Assembly: GCF_000264765.2 (NCBI RefSeq)
Contig: NZ_CP006664.1
Location: 2,728,001-2,792,000, forward strand
DNA length: 64,000 nucleotides
Origin: Edwardsiella anguillarum ET080813
GTDB lineage: Bacteria; Pseudomonadota; Gammaproteobacteria; Enterobacterales; Enterobacteriaceae
Reading direction: 5' to 3'
Of the stretch, positions 18,420 through 26,664 are shown in pieces. Numbering within the stretch: position 1 is the first letter of the stretch; every line of letters begins with the position of its first letter. Both the position numbers and the translations under genes were made by a program. The notes below the pieces were generated by a model. It was not told where the DNA came from, made no database searches, and worked only from the letters and a program-made list of their open reading frames with translations.

Positions 18420-19767
18420 CAAATAACTCCTGTAGCTGGGCATAAACGCGCTTGTTCATACTGTTGACTGGGATCTCATCCAGTACCCGCCAGTAGCGGG
18501 GGATCGCCACCGGCTCAAGCCATGGCCGCAGCGCCCGGCGCCATGACAGCGCCAGCGCTTTGCCGTGCGTTTCCTGCCAGCGCTGGCGGAGCGCATCGTC
18601 AAGAACCAGCAGTACGCCAATGCCCTGGCGCCCTCCGCGGGTGATGGACAGGGCCGCCGCCTCGCGAATGCCATCGAGGTCGGTCAAGCGCCGCTCTATC
18701 TCGCTCAGTGAAATGCGTTTTTCTTCAATTTTCACCACGCGTCCGCGACGTCCGGCAAGGCAGAAGCGCCCGTCGTCGCCGAAGCGCAGCACATCGTCAA
18801 GCAGCAGGCCGTCAGCGTCGGCAATCAGGGGGGATCTCGCGCGGAAGGCGTCGCCTTCCGGCGTTATTTGCACGCCGGGGAAGGGGAGCCATGGGACGCT
18901 GTCCCGCTGGCGGTGACGCCAGGCGAGGATCCCGGTTTCGGTGCTGCCGTAAATCTCATCCGGCCAGATGCCGAGCCAGCGCTGCGAGCGGGTAACGTCG
19001 CTCCAGGGCAGCATGCCGCCTGCCGAGAGCAGCATGGCGAGCGGCGGCGGCGTCAGCTGGTGATCGAGACGCTTAAGGAACGCCGGGCTGCTGACGAAGA
19101 GATAGCGGTGGCGCGGGCTAAGCGCCACCAGCTGTTCAGCGTAGTGGGTCATCGCAGCGTGCAGCGGCAACCCCAGCGCCATCGGTAAAAAGATGCGGAA
19201 GGTCAGGCCGTAGAGGTGCTGTGGCACCACGGAGGCGACTACCCGGCAGCCAGCGAGACGCCCGGCAAAGCGGGCGCCGAGCAGCGCGGCTTCCGCATCA
19301 AGGGCGGCGATGGACTTCACCACCCGCTTAGGCTGTCCGGTAGAGCCGGAGGTGAACAGCGTCACAAAGGCATCGGTGGGTATCGGCGGTAGCGCGGCGG
19401 CGGACGTACGGCCGTCGTCAGCCGAGTGAACCCGCAGGTGCGGGCCGTGCCAGTCCAGAGGGCTTTCGCTCAGTACGCCGTCGAACAGCGCGCGCTGTTC
19501 GTCCAGCAGCGAGGCGCGGCAGTGGCCGGGAATCACCGGGGTTTTCCCCGCGTGTAGCGTCGCCAGCAGCGCCACGATAAACAGATAGCTGTTCTCAAAG
19601 CACAGCGCCCAGCGCTGACCCTCCTGCTCACGCAGGGTCGCGAGCAGCGCGGCAACATCGTAGCGCAGCTGGCCCAGCGTCCAGCTGCGATCGCCAAGCC
19701 AGGCGATGACGGTTTCGTCACTGCGCGAGGCGCTGAGCCACTGCGACAGGGGAAGCGTCTGATTCAT
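18406..19767 (-). CDS. apeH: AMP-dependent acyl-ACP synthetase ApeH (aryl starter activation)
   Basis: This 453-residue ANL-superfamily ligase has a P-loop-like motif TLFTSGSTGQPKRVVKS (about 145-160), the aromatic/Glu motif YGSTETG (about 260) and a C-terminal KIEEKRISLSEIE lysine region. It should activate the aromatic starter acid and load it onto an APE carrier protein. The start at 19767 (MNQTLPLSQW) overlaps the apeG stop as ATGA; the ORF extends 33 codons further upstream without support. No ammonia lyase that would supply a cinnamic-type starter is present nearby. Confidence 0.92.
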   Translation of the reverse strand: MNQTLPLSQWLSASRSDETVIAWLGDRSWTLGQLRYDVAALLATLREQEGQRWALCFENSYLFIVALLATLHAGKTPVIPGHCRASLLDEQRALFDGVLSESPLDWHGPHLRVHSADDGRTSAAALPPIPTDAFVTLFTSGSTGQPKRVVKSIAALDAEAALLGARFAGRLAGCRVVASVVPQHLYGLTFRIFLPMALGLPLHAAMTHYAEQLVALSPRHRYLFVSSPAFLKRLDHQLTPPPLAMLLSAGGMLPWSDVTRSQRWLGIWPDEIYGSTETGILAWRHRQRDSVPWLPFPGVQITPEGDAFRARSPLIADADGLLLDDVLRFGDDGRFCLAGRRGRVVKIEEKRISLSEIERRLTDLDGIREAAALSITRGGRQGIGVLLVLDDALRQRWQETHGKALALSWRRALRPWLEPVAIPRYWRVLDEIPVNSMNKRVYAQLQELFDETA

Positions 19768-20345
19768 TGAGTATCTCGTTTCATGACCCGGCGGCGAACC
19801 AGCCATTCGCCGACCATCAGTGTGCCCATCAACAGATAGGAGACCATACCGTTCCAGGCGGTCCACATCCGCATATCGCCATACAGGGCAGTAAAGAGCG
19901 CGATAGCGCCGTTAAAGAGGAAGAAGAGGCACCAGATCTGCGTTACGCGGCGGGTGTAGCGGACACCCTGCGGCGGGAGATCGGGGGTACGCAGACGCGC
20001 CAGTCGCTCGACGAGCGGCATTGCGCTCCACAGGGAGCCGCCGAAGACGCTGAGCATCACCGCATTGACGACCACCGGATAAAACAGCAGCAGCTGGTGG
20101 GTTTTCAGCAGCGCGCTGGCTGCGCACAGCACAATCCCCGCCAGCGCCACGCTCTGCATGACAAAGCGCATCGGCCCGGCGTTCCGTCTCGCCTGGCGTA
20201 AGCGTAAAACCAGCAGCAGCGCCAATACCGGCAGCAGCCAGCGCAGCGCGTTGTGCGCCAGCCCAAACCAGATAATAAAGGGCCAGGCCAGCAGCAGCGC
20301 GCCGGTCGCTACCTGAATGACGGGTAGCCCTCTGAAGCCTCGCAT
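19764..20345 (-). CDS. apeG: APE-cluster inner-membrane protein ApeG (COG4648-like)
   Basis: This 193-residue, very hydrophobic protein has about five to six predicted membrane segments (for example VATGALLLAWPFIIWFGLAH and LLPVLALLLVLRL). It has an Arg-rich C-terminus (VRRRVMKRDTQ). Proteins of this kind occupy the same place in aryl polyene clusters, but their function is unknown. It starts 4 bp after the ACP gene and overlaps apeH by 4 bp. Confidence 0.82.
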   Translation of the reverse strand: MRGFRGLPVIQVATGALLLAWPFIIWFGLAHNALRWLLPVLALLLVLRLRQARRNAGPMRFVMQSVALAGIVLCAASALLKTHQLLLFYPVVVNAVMLSVFGGSLWSAMPLVERLARLRTPDLPPQGVRYTRRVTQIWCLFFLFNGAIALFTALYGDMRMWTAWNGMVSYLLMGTLMVGEWLVRRRVMKRDTQ

Positions 20346-20349
20346 GGGA

Positions 20350-20601
20350 TCAGGCGTCTTGCATCAGGCGCTCTACGGCGTCGACGACATCCTGCACCGT
20401 ACGGACGGCTTTAAACTCTTCCGGCTTGATTTTCTTGCCGGTTTTCTTCTGTAGGTGGACTATCATGTCGACGGCATCGATGCTGTCCAGCTCCAGATCC
20501 TCATACAGGCGCGCCTCTGGCGTGATGTCTTCCGGGGCGATTTCAAACAGTTTAGTGAGAAGCGTGGCGACTTCCTGGTAGATAGCGTGTTGTTCTGTCA
20601 T
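20350..20601 (-). CDS. apeF: Acyl carrier protein ApeF
   Basis: This 83-residue acyl carrier protein has the phosphopantetheine attachment Ser in LELDSIDAVDM (about residue 40). It is acidic and helical, the usual ACP size. It is one of two carrier proteins in the operon that hold the growing aryl polyene chain. It follows the other ACP by 13 bp and precedes apeG by 4 bp. Confidence 0.93.
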   Translation of the reverse strand: MTEQHAIYQEVATLLTKLFEIAPEDITPEARLYEDLELDSIDAVDMIVHLQKKTGKKIKPEEFKAVRTVQDVVDAVERLMQDA

Positions 20602-20614
20602 AGCGGGCTCGTTA

Positions 20615-20872
20615 TCAGGCGCGTTGTGAATGAATAAAAGCGGCCAGCGTCGCCACGGAGTAGAAATGCTGGCGCATCTCTTCGCTCTCGGCGGACAGGA
20701 CGATGCCGTACTGATTTTTCACCGCCAGACCCAGCTCTAATGCATCGATAGAGTCCAGACCTAACCCATCCCCGAACAGCGCGGCATCGGTGTCGATGTC
20801 ATCGGTGCTCAGCTCGTCCAGATTTAACGTGTTAATAATGAGATTTTTAATTTCAAGGTAAAGCGCTTGCAT
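20615..20872 (-). CDS. apeE: Acyl carrier protein ApeE
   Basis: This roughly 85-residue ACP has the attachment Ser in LGLDSIDALEL. The start is placed at 20872, where an AGGA lies 7 nt upstream; the adjacent ATG at 20875 is equally possible. The ORF could run up to 20899 but would then overlap apeD by 47 bp. It is the second carrier of the APE pathway, next to acyltransferase apeD. Confidence 0.92.
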   Translation of the reverse strand: MQALYLEIKNLIINTLNLDELSTDDIDTDAALFGDGLGLDSIDALELGLAVKNQYGIVLSAESEEMRQHFYSVATLAAFIHSQRA

Positions 20873-21665
20873 CATTAATTCCTGAAAGAGGTGTTTCAAC
20901 GATTTGTAATTTATTTAAAAGATGCCGGTTAAGCTGCCTTGCCGCCAGCGCCGGTTCTTGTGTTTTCGCATCATAATAATCGGTAATGTAGAGCCGTTCA
21001 CCCACCGTCACGGTAAACCGCGGTTTGCTGGGGGGCACGTTATACCATTTGCTCTGTTTATCGAGTAGGCGTTCGCTACAGCGAATCGTCACAATGCGCA
21101 GGTCGCTGTTACAGCGTATGGCGATATTGGCCGCGCCGCGCTGCAGCGACATGTTTTCTCCCGGACGGGTACGGGTGCCCTCCGGAAAAATGAGAATGGT
21201 GTCGCCCTGCGCCAGACGCCGTCGGCTTTGCGGCAGCAAGGCGTCAGCCTGGCTATTGACCAGGTAGTCCGCGGCGCGGATAACGCCGCTGATAAAGGGG
21301 TTGCTCAACAGGGCGCTCTTCACCAGACAGTCGGTTTCCGGCATCACGGAGGCGATAAGCACGTAATCGATCAGCGTCGGGTGGTTCGCCACCACCAGGC
21401 AGCCTTGTTCCTGACGCAGCAGCGCGGCTCCCTCGATGTGGTAATCCAGCGTCCCGGTCAGCCTCGCCACCCGCAGAAAGAAACGGAAACTGAGGGAGAT
21501 GCTGCGCCGGGCGATGCGCCGACGGGTATTATTGTTGCGCACCACGAGTAACAGGAGGTTAAACCAGACCAGCGACAGCAGCAACCCACCTACGCCAAAC
21601 AGCGCGAAGCACATTCCGGTCATCAGCAGACGCCAGAATTGACCGAGGCGGGTGACCAGACTCAT
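20853..21665 (-). CDS. apeD: 1-acyl-glycerol-3-phosphate acyltransferase-like protein ApeD
   Basis: This 270-residue PlsC-family acyltransferase has an N-terminal membrane segment (LLMTGMCFALFGVGGLLLSL), the catalytic HX4D motif in VVANHPTLIDYV and the substrate motif FPEGTRTR. The start at 21665 (MSLVTRLGQ) overlaps the apeC stop as ATGA. It is thought to help transfer the polyene chain to its lipid anchor in the inner membrane; this role is inferred. Confidence 0.9.
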   Translation of the reverse strand: MSLVTRLGQFWRLLMTGMCFALFGVGGLLLSLVWFNLLLLVVRNNNTRRRIARRSISLSFRFFLRVARLTGTLDYHIEGAALLRQEQGCLVVANHPTLIDYVLIASVMPETDCLVKSALLSNPFISGVIRAADYLVNSQADALLPQSRRRLAQGDTILIFPEGTRTRPGENMSLQRGAANIAIRCNSDLRIVTIRCSERLLDKQSKWYNVPPSKPRFTVTVGERLYITDYYDAKTQEPALAARQLNRHLLNKLQIVETPLSGINDASALP

Positions 21666-22390
21666 TGCGCGCGGCTCCAGCGCCACTGCCGGTTATCGCC
21701 GGCCAGCGTAAAGCATGGGGCATCATTAAGCACATGCTGTAAAAACAGCAGGCTTTGCGGCAGAGCCGTCTCTGCGCTGTCGTCTGCGCGCCGCGAACTG
21801 CACCGCAGCGCATCACCGGCTTCAAACACCAGCGCGACGGCGTAGGCCCAGGTCGGCATCTGTGTCGGCAGCTGCGGGTGATAAAACGCCGGTAAATTAC
21901 CGTCAAAGTCGACCATCAGCACGCGCTGATAGCCCGCCTGCAGCAGGCAGATGACCTCGCACAGCCCCTGTTGAAACGTATCACGCCCCGCAGACAGCGA
22001 TGAAGTGACCACCGGGTGCTTCGCCGCGATGGTCAGGTTGCCGACCGCGGCGTTGTGTACCGACATGGTGAAATCCGTGGGCGAGACCGCCTGTTCGGTC
22101 GCCAGCGCCTGCAGGATACGGTAGTTGCGCTCCAGCTCCCCATGGCGGCTGGTGTAGAGCACCGCGTCGATGTCATGCCGGCGCAGCATGGCCAGGCCGC
22201 ATTCGACGGCGAGTTTGCTGCCGGAGCTCAGTCGCCGGGCGGTCATCATCGGTAGTTCAGTCAGTTTTGCCTGAGTCGCGCGGGGATCGATGGCAAAGGG
22301 CTGCTGTGACCACTGCTGCCACTGTGACGTTTCGCTCAGTCCTGGCGCTCTCGCCTGCCAGTCGATAAGGTTTAGTGCAAATTTCATCAA
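21662..22390 (-). CDS. apeC: Chain-length factor ApeC (non-catalytic ketosynthase-like)
   Basis: This 242-residue protein resembles the N-terminal half of a ketosynthase (Ketoacyl-synt_2 type). At the position of the nucleophile the sequence reads MSVHNAAVGNL, with no Cys, so it cannot condense on its own. In characterised systems this protein forms a heterodimer with ApeO and sets chain length. It is the third-last part of the ketosynthase set to be identified here, together with ApeO and ApeR. It overlaps apeD by 4 bp. Confidence 0.88.
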   Translation of the reverse strand: MMKFALNLIDWQARAPGLSETSQWQQWSQQPFAIDPRATQAKLTELPMMTARRLSSGSKLAVECGLAMLRRHDIDAVLYTSRHGELERNYRILQALATEQAVSPTDFTMSVHNAAVGNLTIAAKHPVVTSSLSAGRDTFQQGLCEVICLLQAGYQRVLMVDFDGNLPAFYHPQLPTQMPTWAYAVALVFEAGDALRCSSRRADDSAETALPQSLLFLQHVLNDAPCFTLAGDNRQWRWSRAQ

Positions 22391-22453
22391 CGCATGTCCG
22401 CGGTAAGTCGCGGCCCAAGCAGCATCAACCTTGACGCTGAAAGCCGCCGAATA

Positions 22454-23512
22454 TTAACGTTTCTCGCATATTAATAAAGTATGCCCAACGCCGAGATTAT
22501 CGAGGCGCTGTTCTACCCGGAAACCGGCTATTTCCAGATAGCGATAAAACTTTTCAATGCTGTAAAAACGGCTGTTGCCATTGGCCAGACAGGTAAAATA
22601 GAGCGATGAGGCGTTCAGGCTAAACGCGGCTGCTTCAAATCTCTGCGTATCCCAGAAGAGCTCCATGATGCAAAGTCGGGCTCCGGGTTTCATCACGGCG
22701 GCCATACGCGTCAGCATGGCGATAATCTGCTGCGGAGAGAAGCAGTCGAGGAACTGGCTCATCCACCAGATATCTGCCTCGCCGGGGAGCGGCGCATCGC
22801 TAAGCATATCCACGGCGTGGAAGTCGATGCGATGTGATAATCCTGCATCCTTAACATGCTGGCGGGCAAGCTCAATTTGCGGAGGCAGATCGAGGATCGT
22901 TACCGCGACGTTTTCGTCGTATTGACAGCAGCGCAGCGCCCACTTACCGGTATTTCCACCGACATCGTACAGGACTCCGGGCTGACTTGCGAAGATATGC
23001 GGTAGTACGGCGTTAAATGCGACGTCAGAATAGTAGTGATCGAAGGCAAACCAGCTTTCCCGCGCCGGGGATGGTAGCTGCGACAGCACCGGGTAGATGG
23101 TCTCGGCGTCGCTGAAGACTTTGAGCCCGGAGGGCTTCTCCGTCTTTAAGGCCTCCTCCAAGAAAAAAAGCCCCTGATAGCAGACGTCCTGAGTGAAATC
23201 CATATTCACCCGCGTCATTGCGTCGTGCAGCAGGAAGTGGCCCACTTTCGACAGGTAGTAGCGTTGATCCTTGCTGATGACGATACGGCCACTGAGTCCC
23301 ATATCAAGCAGGACACTCACCGCATATTCGCTCAGCGCGCCGTTAGTGACGATGTCGTCGAGCGTTGCCCCCTGCGTTCCTTGCCGATCAAGATAGGCTA
23401 ACACCCCGGTATTTCGCAGGTTGAGTGCGGTTTGAAACAACATGGGCGCAAATGCAATGCGCTGCGCTTCCGTGATGGCGTCGAGGGCGCTGAGAGAGTC
23501 CTTATCGTACAT
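22454..23512 (-). CDS. SAM-dependent O-methyltransferase of the aryl polyene cluster
   Basis: This 352-residue methyltransferase has an N-terminal dimerisation/winged-helix part (about 1-100) and a Rossmann SAM domain with motif I YDVGGNTGKWAL (about 185) and an acidic LDLPPQ motif II. It is the first gene of the APE operon. Such enzymes methylate the aryl head group of the pigment. It lies 63 bp upstream of apeC and 64 bp downstream of a separate lipoprotein gene. Its position fits apeB in the alphabetical naming scheme, but I am not sure of that symbol. Confidence 0.88.
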   Translation of the reverse strand: MYDKDSLSALDAITEAQRIAFAPMLFQTALNLRNTGVLAYLDRQGTQGATLDDIVTNGALSEYAVSVLLDMGLSGRIVISKDQRYYLSKVGHFLLHDAMTRVNMDFTQDVCYQGLFFLEEALKTEKPSGLKVFSDAETIYPVLSQLPSPARESWFAFDHYYSDVAFNAVLPHIFASQPGVLYDVGGNTGKWALRCCQYDENVAVTILDLPPQIELARQHVKDAGLSHRIDFHAVDMLSDAPLPGEADIWWMSQFLDCFSPQQIIAMLTRMAAVMKPGARLCIMELFWDTQRFEAAAFSLNASSLYFTCLANGNSRFYSIEKFYRYLEIAGFRVEQRLDNLGVGHTLLICEKR

Positions 23513-23547
23513 AATATAGGTAGCTTATCCTGAGCAAAAAGTCATCA

Positions 23548-23561
23548 GGCCATTGCTGGCC
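23548..23561 (-). terminator. Possible hairpin ahead of the APE operon
   Basis: GGCCA-GCAA-TGGCC, read on the minus strand, is a perfect 5-bp stem with a tetraloop. A T5 run follows 7 nt later. It lies between the lipoprotein stop (23577) and the methyltransferase start (23512). It could terminate the lipoprotein transcript or act as an attenuator for the APE operon; the short stem makes it weak. Confidence 0.35.
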
Positions 23562-23576
23562 CAACGTTAGTGCAAA

Positions 23577-23966
23577 TTATTGAACCGCGCCGGAGGCGAG
23601 ATTGAGCTGAATATCTTTGTTGAGGTTATGCACCCAGCGATTATAGGTTTTGTGAATTTGACCGCCGGAGGCTTTCAGGTTGAGGCTGCTGTCGTATTGG
23701 ATGCTATAGCCGGTAGCCGAGTAGGTGATGCGCACTTCGGCAACGTGGCCGCGGCTCTGTTGACGTGCATGAATTACGCCTGGACCCGCCGCGTTCATGA
23801 CCCACTGGCGCTGTACGCCCGCTTTAAGAATGGCATTTTTAACCTGAGCTTCGGTATGACCGGCGCTGACGGTTGACTGTACGTTATCAATCGGTACGGT
23901 GCGCGCGCAGCCTGCCAAGGCTCCCATGACCGCGAATGCGGCTACCCATTTAGCTATTTTTTTCAT
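23577..23966 (-). CDS. Small secreted lipoprotein of unknown function
   Basis: This 129-residue protein has a lipoprotein signal peptide (MKKIAKWVAAFAVMGALAGC, Cys at 20). The mature domain has alternating beta strands (HVAEVRITYSATGYSIQYDSS) and a C-terminal NRWVHNLNKDI segment. I do not recognise a named family. A GGAG lies 5 nt before the ATG, and a TATAAT hexamer is at 23989-23984 with a weak GATACA-like -35. It has its own promoter and is probably independent of the APE genes downstream. Confidence 0.8.
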   Translation of the reverse strand: MKKIAKWVAAFAVMGALAGCARTVPIDNVQSTVSAGHTEAQVKNAILKAGVQRQWVMNAAGPGVIHARQQSRGHVAEVRITYSATGYSIQYDSSLNLKASGGQIHKTYNRWVHNLNKDIQLNLASGAVQ

Positions 23967-24740
23967 ATATACTCCGTCTTTGTATTATAAATCCGAATTA
24001 CACATATTGTATCACTTTGATGTAAATAAAAACAAATATTAATATCAATACACATTAAATTTGGGATTACTCCCAAGAGGGATATAGGTATTAACAATGC
24101 TTTTCCATAAATGTATTGATGAGATTACTCGAGGGCGTAATGGCGCCTCAGCGGCGGGTGGGGGATATTAACCGGGTGATATAATTTGATTTCTGGATGG
24201 TTAATAGCGCTTTGACCGTTGCTGTTTTCCCCCGAGGCTTTTGGCTTTGTTTTGATAAAAGATTTTATTCTTTTGATATCAGAGGTTTCATCTCATCGTA
24301 TGTTGCTTTCTATCTGGAATATAAGGCTGCAAATATTTTCGTCGCGCGGTAGATATCTTTGACGGTACGCGCGTAGGCGAGAGACTTTAGCACGCTAATG
24401 AGGCGGTGTTCGGTGCGTCGGGCCTCATGCCGGATGTTCCCCTGTGGGAACCTAGGCAACCTGCCGGAAAATCCTAACCGTGGATGGCTCGATAAAACGG
24501 GCTGTCTACCGTCATTTCATTATCCTGCCAAGGTTATAATTGTGGGGGTGGCGCCGGCTCAGTTTTTTGATGAGTTAATTTGCAGCGATATTTTCGGGTG
24601 GTGTGGAGCATATTGACTGCATTTTTATTGTCGCGCTGAGTTAGGCCGCCGTATTGGTTATCAACAGCCGAGGGGGAGCGACATGCGAGTCGGTGTCCCT
24701 GAATCATCCGGGCTATAGTAACCATCAGTTTCCACAACCT
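23967..24740. other. Intergenic region, about 770 bp, no gene recognised
   Basis: The part next to the lipoprotein gene is AT-rich and holds its promoter. The remainder (about 24150-24740) has short ORFs in several frames with no recognisable protein. It may include decayed upstream sequence of the GGDEF pseudogene that follows, but I could not identify any domain in it. Confidence 0.5.
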
Positions 24741-25282
24741 ATCGAACGATGGCTCGCGACGATCCGCGCGATGGGGGATGGACTCTTATCCCGCCCTTAC
24801 TGACTGCTGACCCCACCACCTACGGGCCGGATGTCCATGGCCCGGATAGCGTAAAATCATTCATGGGGAGCCGGTCAGGTCATCAGATCGGTGCGAGGCC
24901 TTGGGCTATTTTGCCGGTGCCCTGCCTCACCGTTCCCGCGACCCCAGAAGCCTGAGCGGCCGTTTTGGCGGCGAGGCGTTTATCGTCTTGTGCGGCGCAG
25001 AACAGACCTGTGGCGTATTGCGCGGCTGGGTAAGCTCGCGAAACGCTAGATTACGGCAGCGATCGGGCGTTGCCGGGGCATCTCACCGTCGATATCGGCG
25101 GTATGCCGCTGCCCCGGCAGAGCGTGATCCCGCCCGATTTCGATGCCCAGGTGCATCATGTCGATAAGAGGCTATATCAGGCGAAGAACCGTGGCCGTCG
25201 CTGTCTAAGGCGCCGCGAATTGAAGACGCAGCAGGAGGTGACGCCGCCTGCGCAAGAGCGCCTCCGTGCGCCCGTTTGGTGA
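24741..25282 (+). pseudogene. Degenerate GGDEF-domain (diguanylate cyclase) pseudogene
   Basis: Three overlapping reading frames together spell out a GGDEF domain. One frame (from about 24749) gives a start resembling ARHDPLTG, then VKSFMGSRSGHQIG. The next gives EALGYFAGAL, then LSGRFGGEAFIVLC, which is the active-site loop with GGEEF changed to GGEAF. The third (from about 25070) gives HLTVDIGGMPLPRQS, then HHVDKRLYQAKNRGRR, the conserved C-terminal helix. At least two frameshifts separate these parts, and no intact N-terminus or start is seen. The catalytic acidic residue change would itself be damaging. It lies between the lipoprotein gene and the tna operon. Confidence 0.82.
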
Positions 25283-25290
25283 GAGGCGCT
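25257..25290. terminator. Hairpin terminator after tnaB
   Basis: AGCGCCTC and GAGGCGCT form an 8-bp perfect stem (25257-25264 and 25283-25290) around an 18-nt loop. Read on the plus strand it is followed by TTCT, on the minus strand by CTT. It lies about 40 bp past the tnaB stop and past the end of the GGDEF pseudogene, so it may serve both directions. Confidence 0.5.
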
Positions 25291-25329
25291 TTCTGGCTCG
25301 CTATTCTGTTCTCCTTTATTCGCCTTGCG

Positions 25330-26580
25330 TTAGCTGAATACCGGCAATAGGTTGAGCGCCTTGCCGAACCAGCAGGCGATGACCAGCAGGCCAAACAGGA
25401 TCACTAGCACGGGGATGACCTTGCCACCCCAGACGGTAAACAGCTGCTGCGGGAACTTCTGGCGTGATTTCAGCCCGAGGATGGCGGGCACGATGACCGC
25501 CCAGATGGTGGCGCATAGCCCGGCGCCGCCGATCCCATAGAGGAAGCCGTTGGGGAACAGCAGATAGAGCAGCGCCGGCGGGATGAAGGTCAACAATACC
25601 GTCTTGAGGCGGCCGACAGACGAATTGTCGATGTTAAATAGATCGGCCAGGTAGTCGAACAGCCCCAGGGTGACGCCGAAGAAGGAGCTGGCGACGGCAA
25701 GGTTAGAGAATACCAGCAGAAAGAACTCGATCACCCGGCCCGGCGTGGTGCCGATGAACGATTTCACCAGTGAGTCGACGTTGCCGCCCGCGGCGATGAT
25801 ATCTTTAAACGCCTCGCGCGGGATGTTGCCCATGGTGCAATACAGCCAGAACAGGTAGATCACCAACGCCAGGAGCGAGCCGAAGACCAGGCTCTTGATC
25901 AGCTTATCCTTACGCTTGCCATAGCAGATGATCAGGCTGGGAATATTGCCGTGGAAACCGAACGAGGCGAGGCAGACCGGCAGCGCCATAAAGATATAGG
26001 GGAAGTAGTGGTTGCGCTGGTCCATGCCGGCGGTCGCGTCGGTGAGGGTGGCGTAGTCGACGCGGAAGAAAAACGAGCCGAAGACGATGACGAAGGCGAG
26101 GATCTTGATGCCGAGAAACAGTGAGGTGATCCGGCTGGCCGCCAATGAGCTGAACCAGAGTACCGCGCCAACGAACAACGCCGTGGCGATGCCGACCAGG
26201 CGAGGATTAACCTGATGGCCTAGCTGCATGGCGATGGTTTCGCTGAGGATCGCGCCGTTGGCGGAGATATAGGCATAGGTCAGAATATACAGGACGAAGG
26301 CAACGGTGATGCCGTTAATGATATTCCAGGTGTTACCGAGGAGATCTTTGGTGATGGTATTGAAACTGGAGCCAATAGGGTAATTTAAATTTGCCTCGAG
26401 TAATAAGAGCCCAGAGTGTAGCATGGAAAACCAGGTGATGATTAAAATAAAAGCACCCCAGAAAAACCAACTGCCGGCCAAATCGACGGGTAAGGCAAAC
26501 ATTCCGCCGCCGATAACGGTGCCGGCGATAACCATAATTCCCCAAAATGCAGAATGCTTGTTTTTAAACTCCGGCTCCAT
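25330..26580 (-). CDS. tnaB: Low-affinity tryptophan permease TnaB
   Basis: This 416-residue aromatic amino acid permease of the HAAAP family has about 11 membrane segments. It begins KHSAFWGIMVIAGTVIGGG and contains LANLNYPIGSSFNTITKDL-like and GFHGNIPSLIICYGKRKDKL stretches that match enterobacterial TnaB closely. It imports tryptophan for tryptophanase. It lies 84 bp downstream of tnaA in the same operon, the usual tnaCAB order. TnaB rather than Mtr is favoured by this context. Confidence 0.96.
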   Translation of the reverse strand: MEPEFKNKHSAFWGIMVIAGTVIGGGMFALPVDLAGSWFFWGAFILIITWFSMLHSGLLLLEANLNYPIGSSFNTITKDLLGNTWNIINGITVAFVLYILTYAYISANGAILSETIAMQLGHQVNPRLVGIATALFVGAVLWFSSLAASRITSLFLGIKILAFVIVFGSFFFRVDYATLTDATAGMDQRNHYFPYIFMALPVCLASFGFHGNIPSLIICYGKRKDKLIKSLVFGSLLALVIYLFWLYCTMGNIPREAFKDIIAAGGNVDSLVKSFIGTTPGRVIEFFLLVFSNLAVASSFFGVTLGLFDYLADLFNIDNSSVGRLKTVLLTFIPPALLYLLFPNGFLYGIGGAGLCATIWAVIVPAILGLKSRQKFPQQLFTVWGGKVIPVLVILFGLLVIACWFGKALNLLPVFS

Positions 26581-26664
26581 AAGATTCTCCTCTTATTCAG
26601 AGCGTGATGATTTCTTGTTGGCGGAGAAGAGCCTACGCATGGTGCGCAGGCCCCTATTTTTGGT

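Noticed and set aside
20313-20326. A partial copy of the T3SS box (GGT-N4-ACCTGA) in the APE region
   Set aside because: It matches only the 10 core bases, lies inside apeG coding sequence and has no promoter context, so it is likely a chance hit.
23513-23576. RfaH ops/JUMPstart element before the long APE operon
   Set aside because: Only a GGTAGC on the opposite strand is present; the ops consensus is absent in the direction of transcription.
24398-24616. 72-codon plus-strand ORF upstream of the GGDEF remnant
   Set aside because: No known domain, poor start context; kept only as unassigned intergenic sequence.
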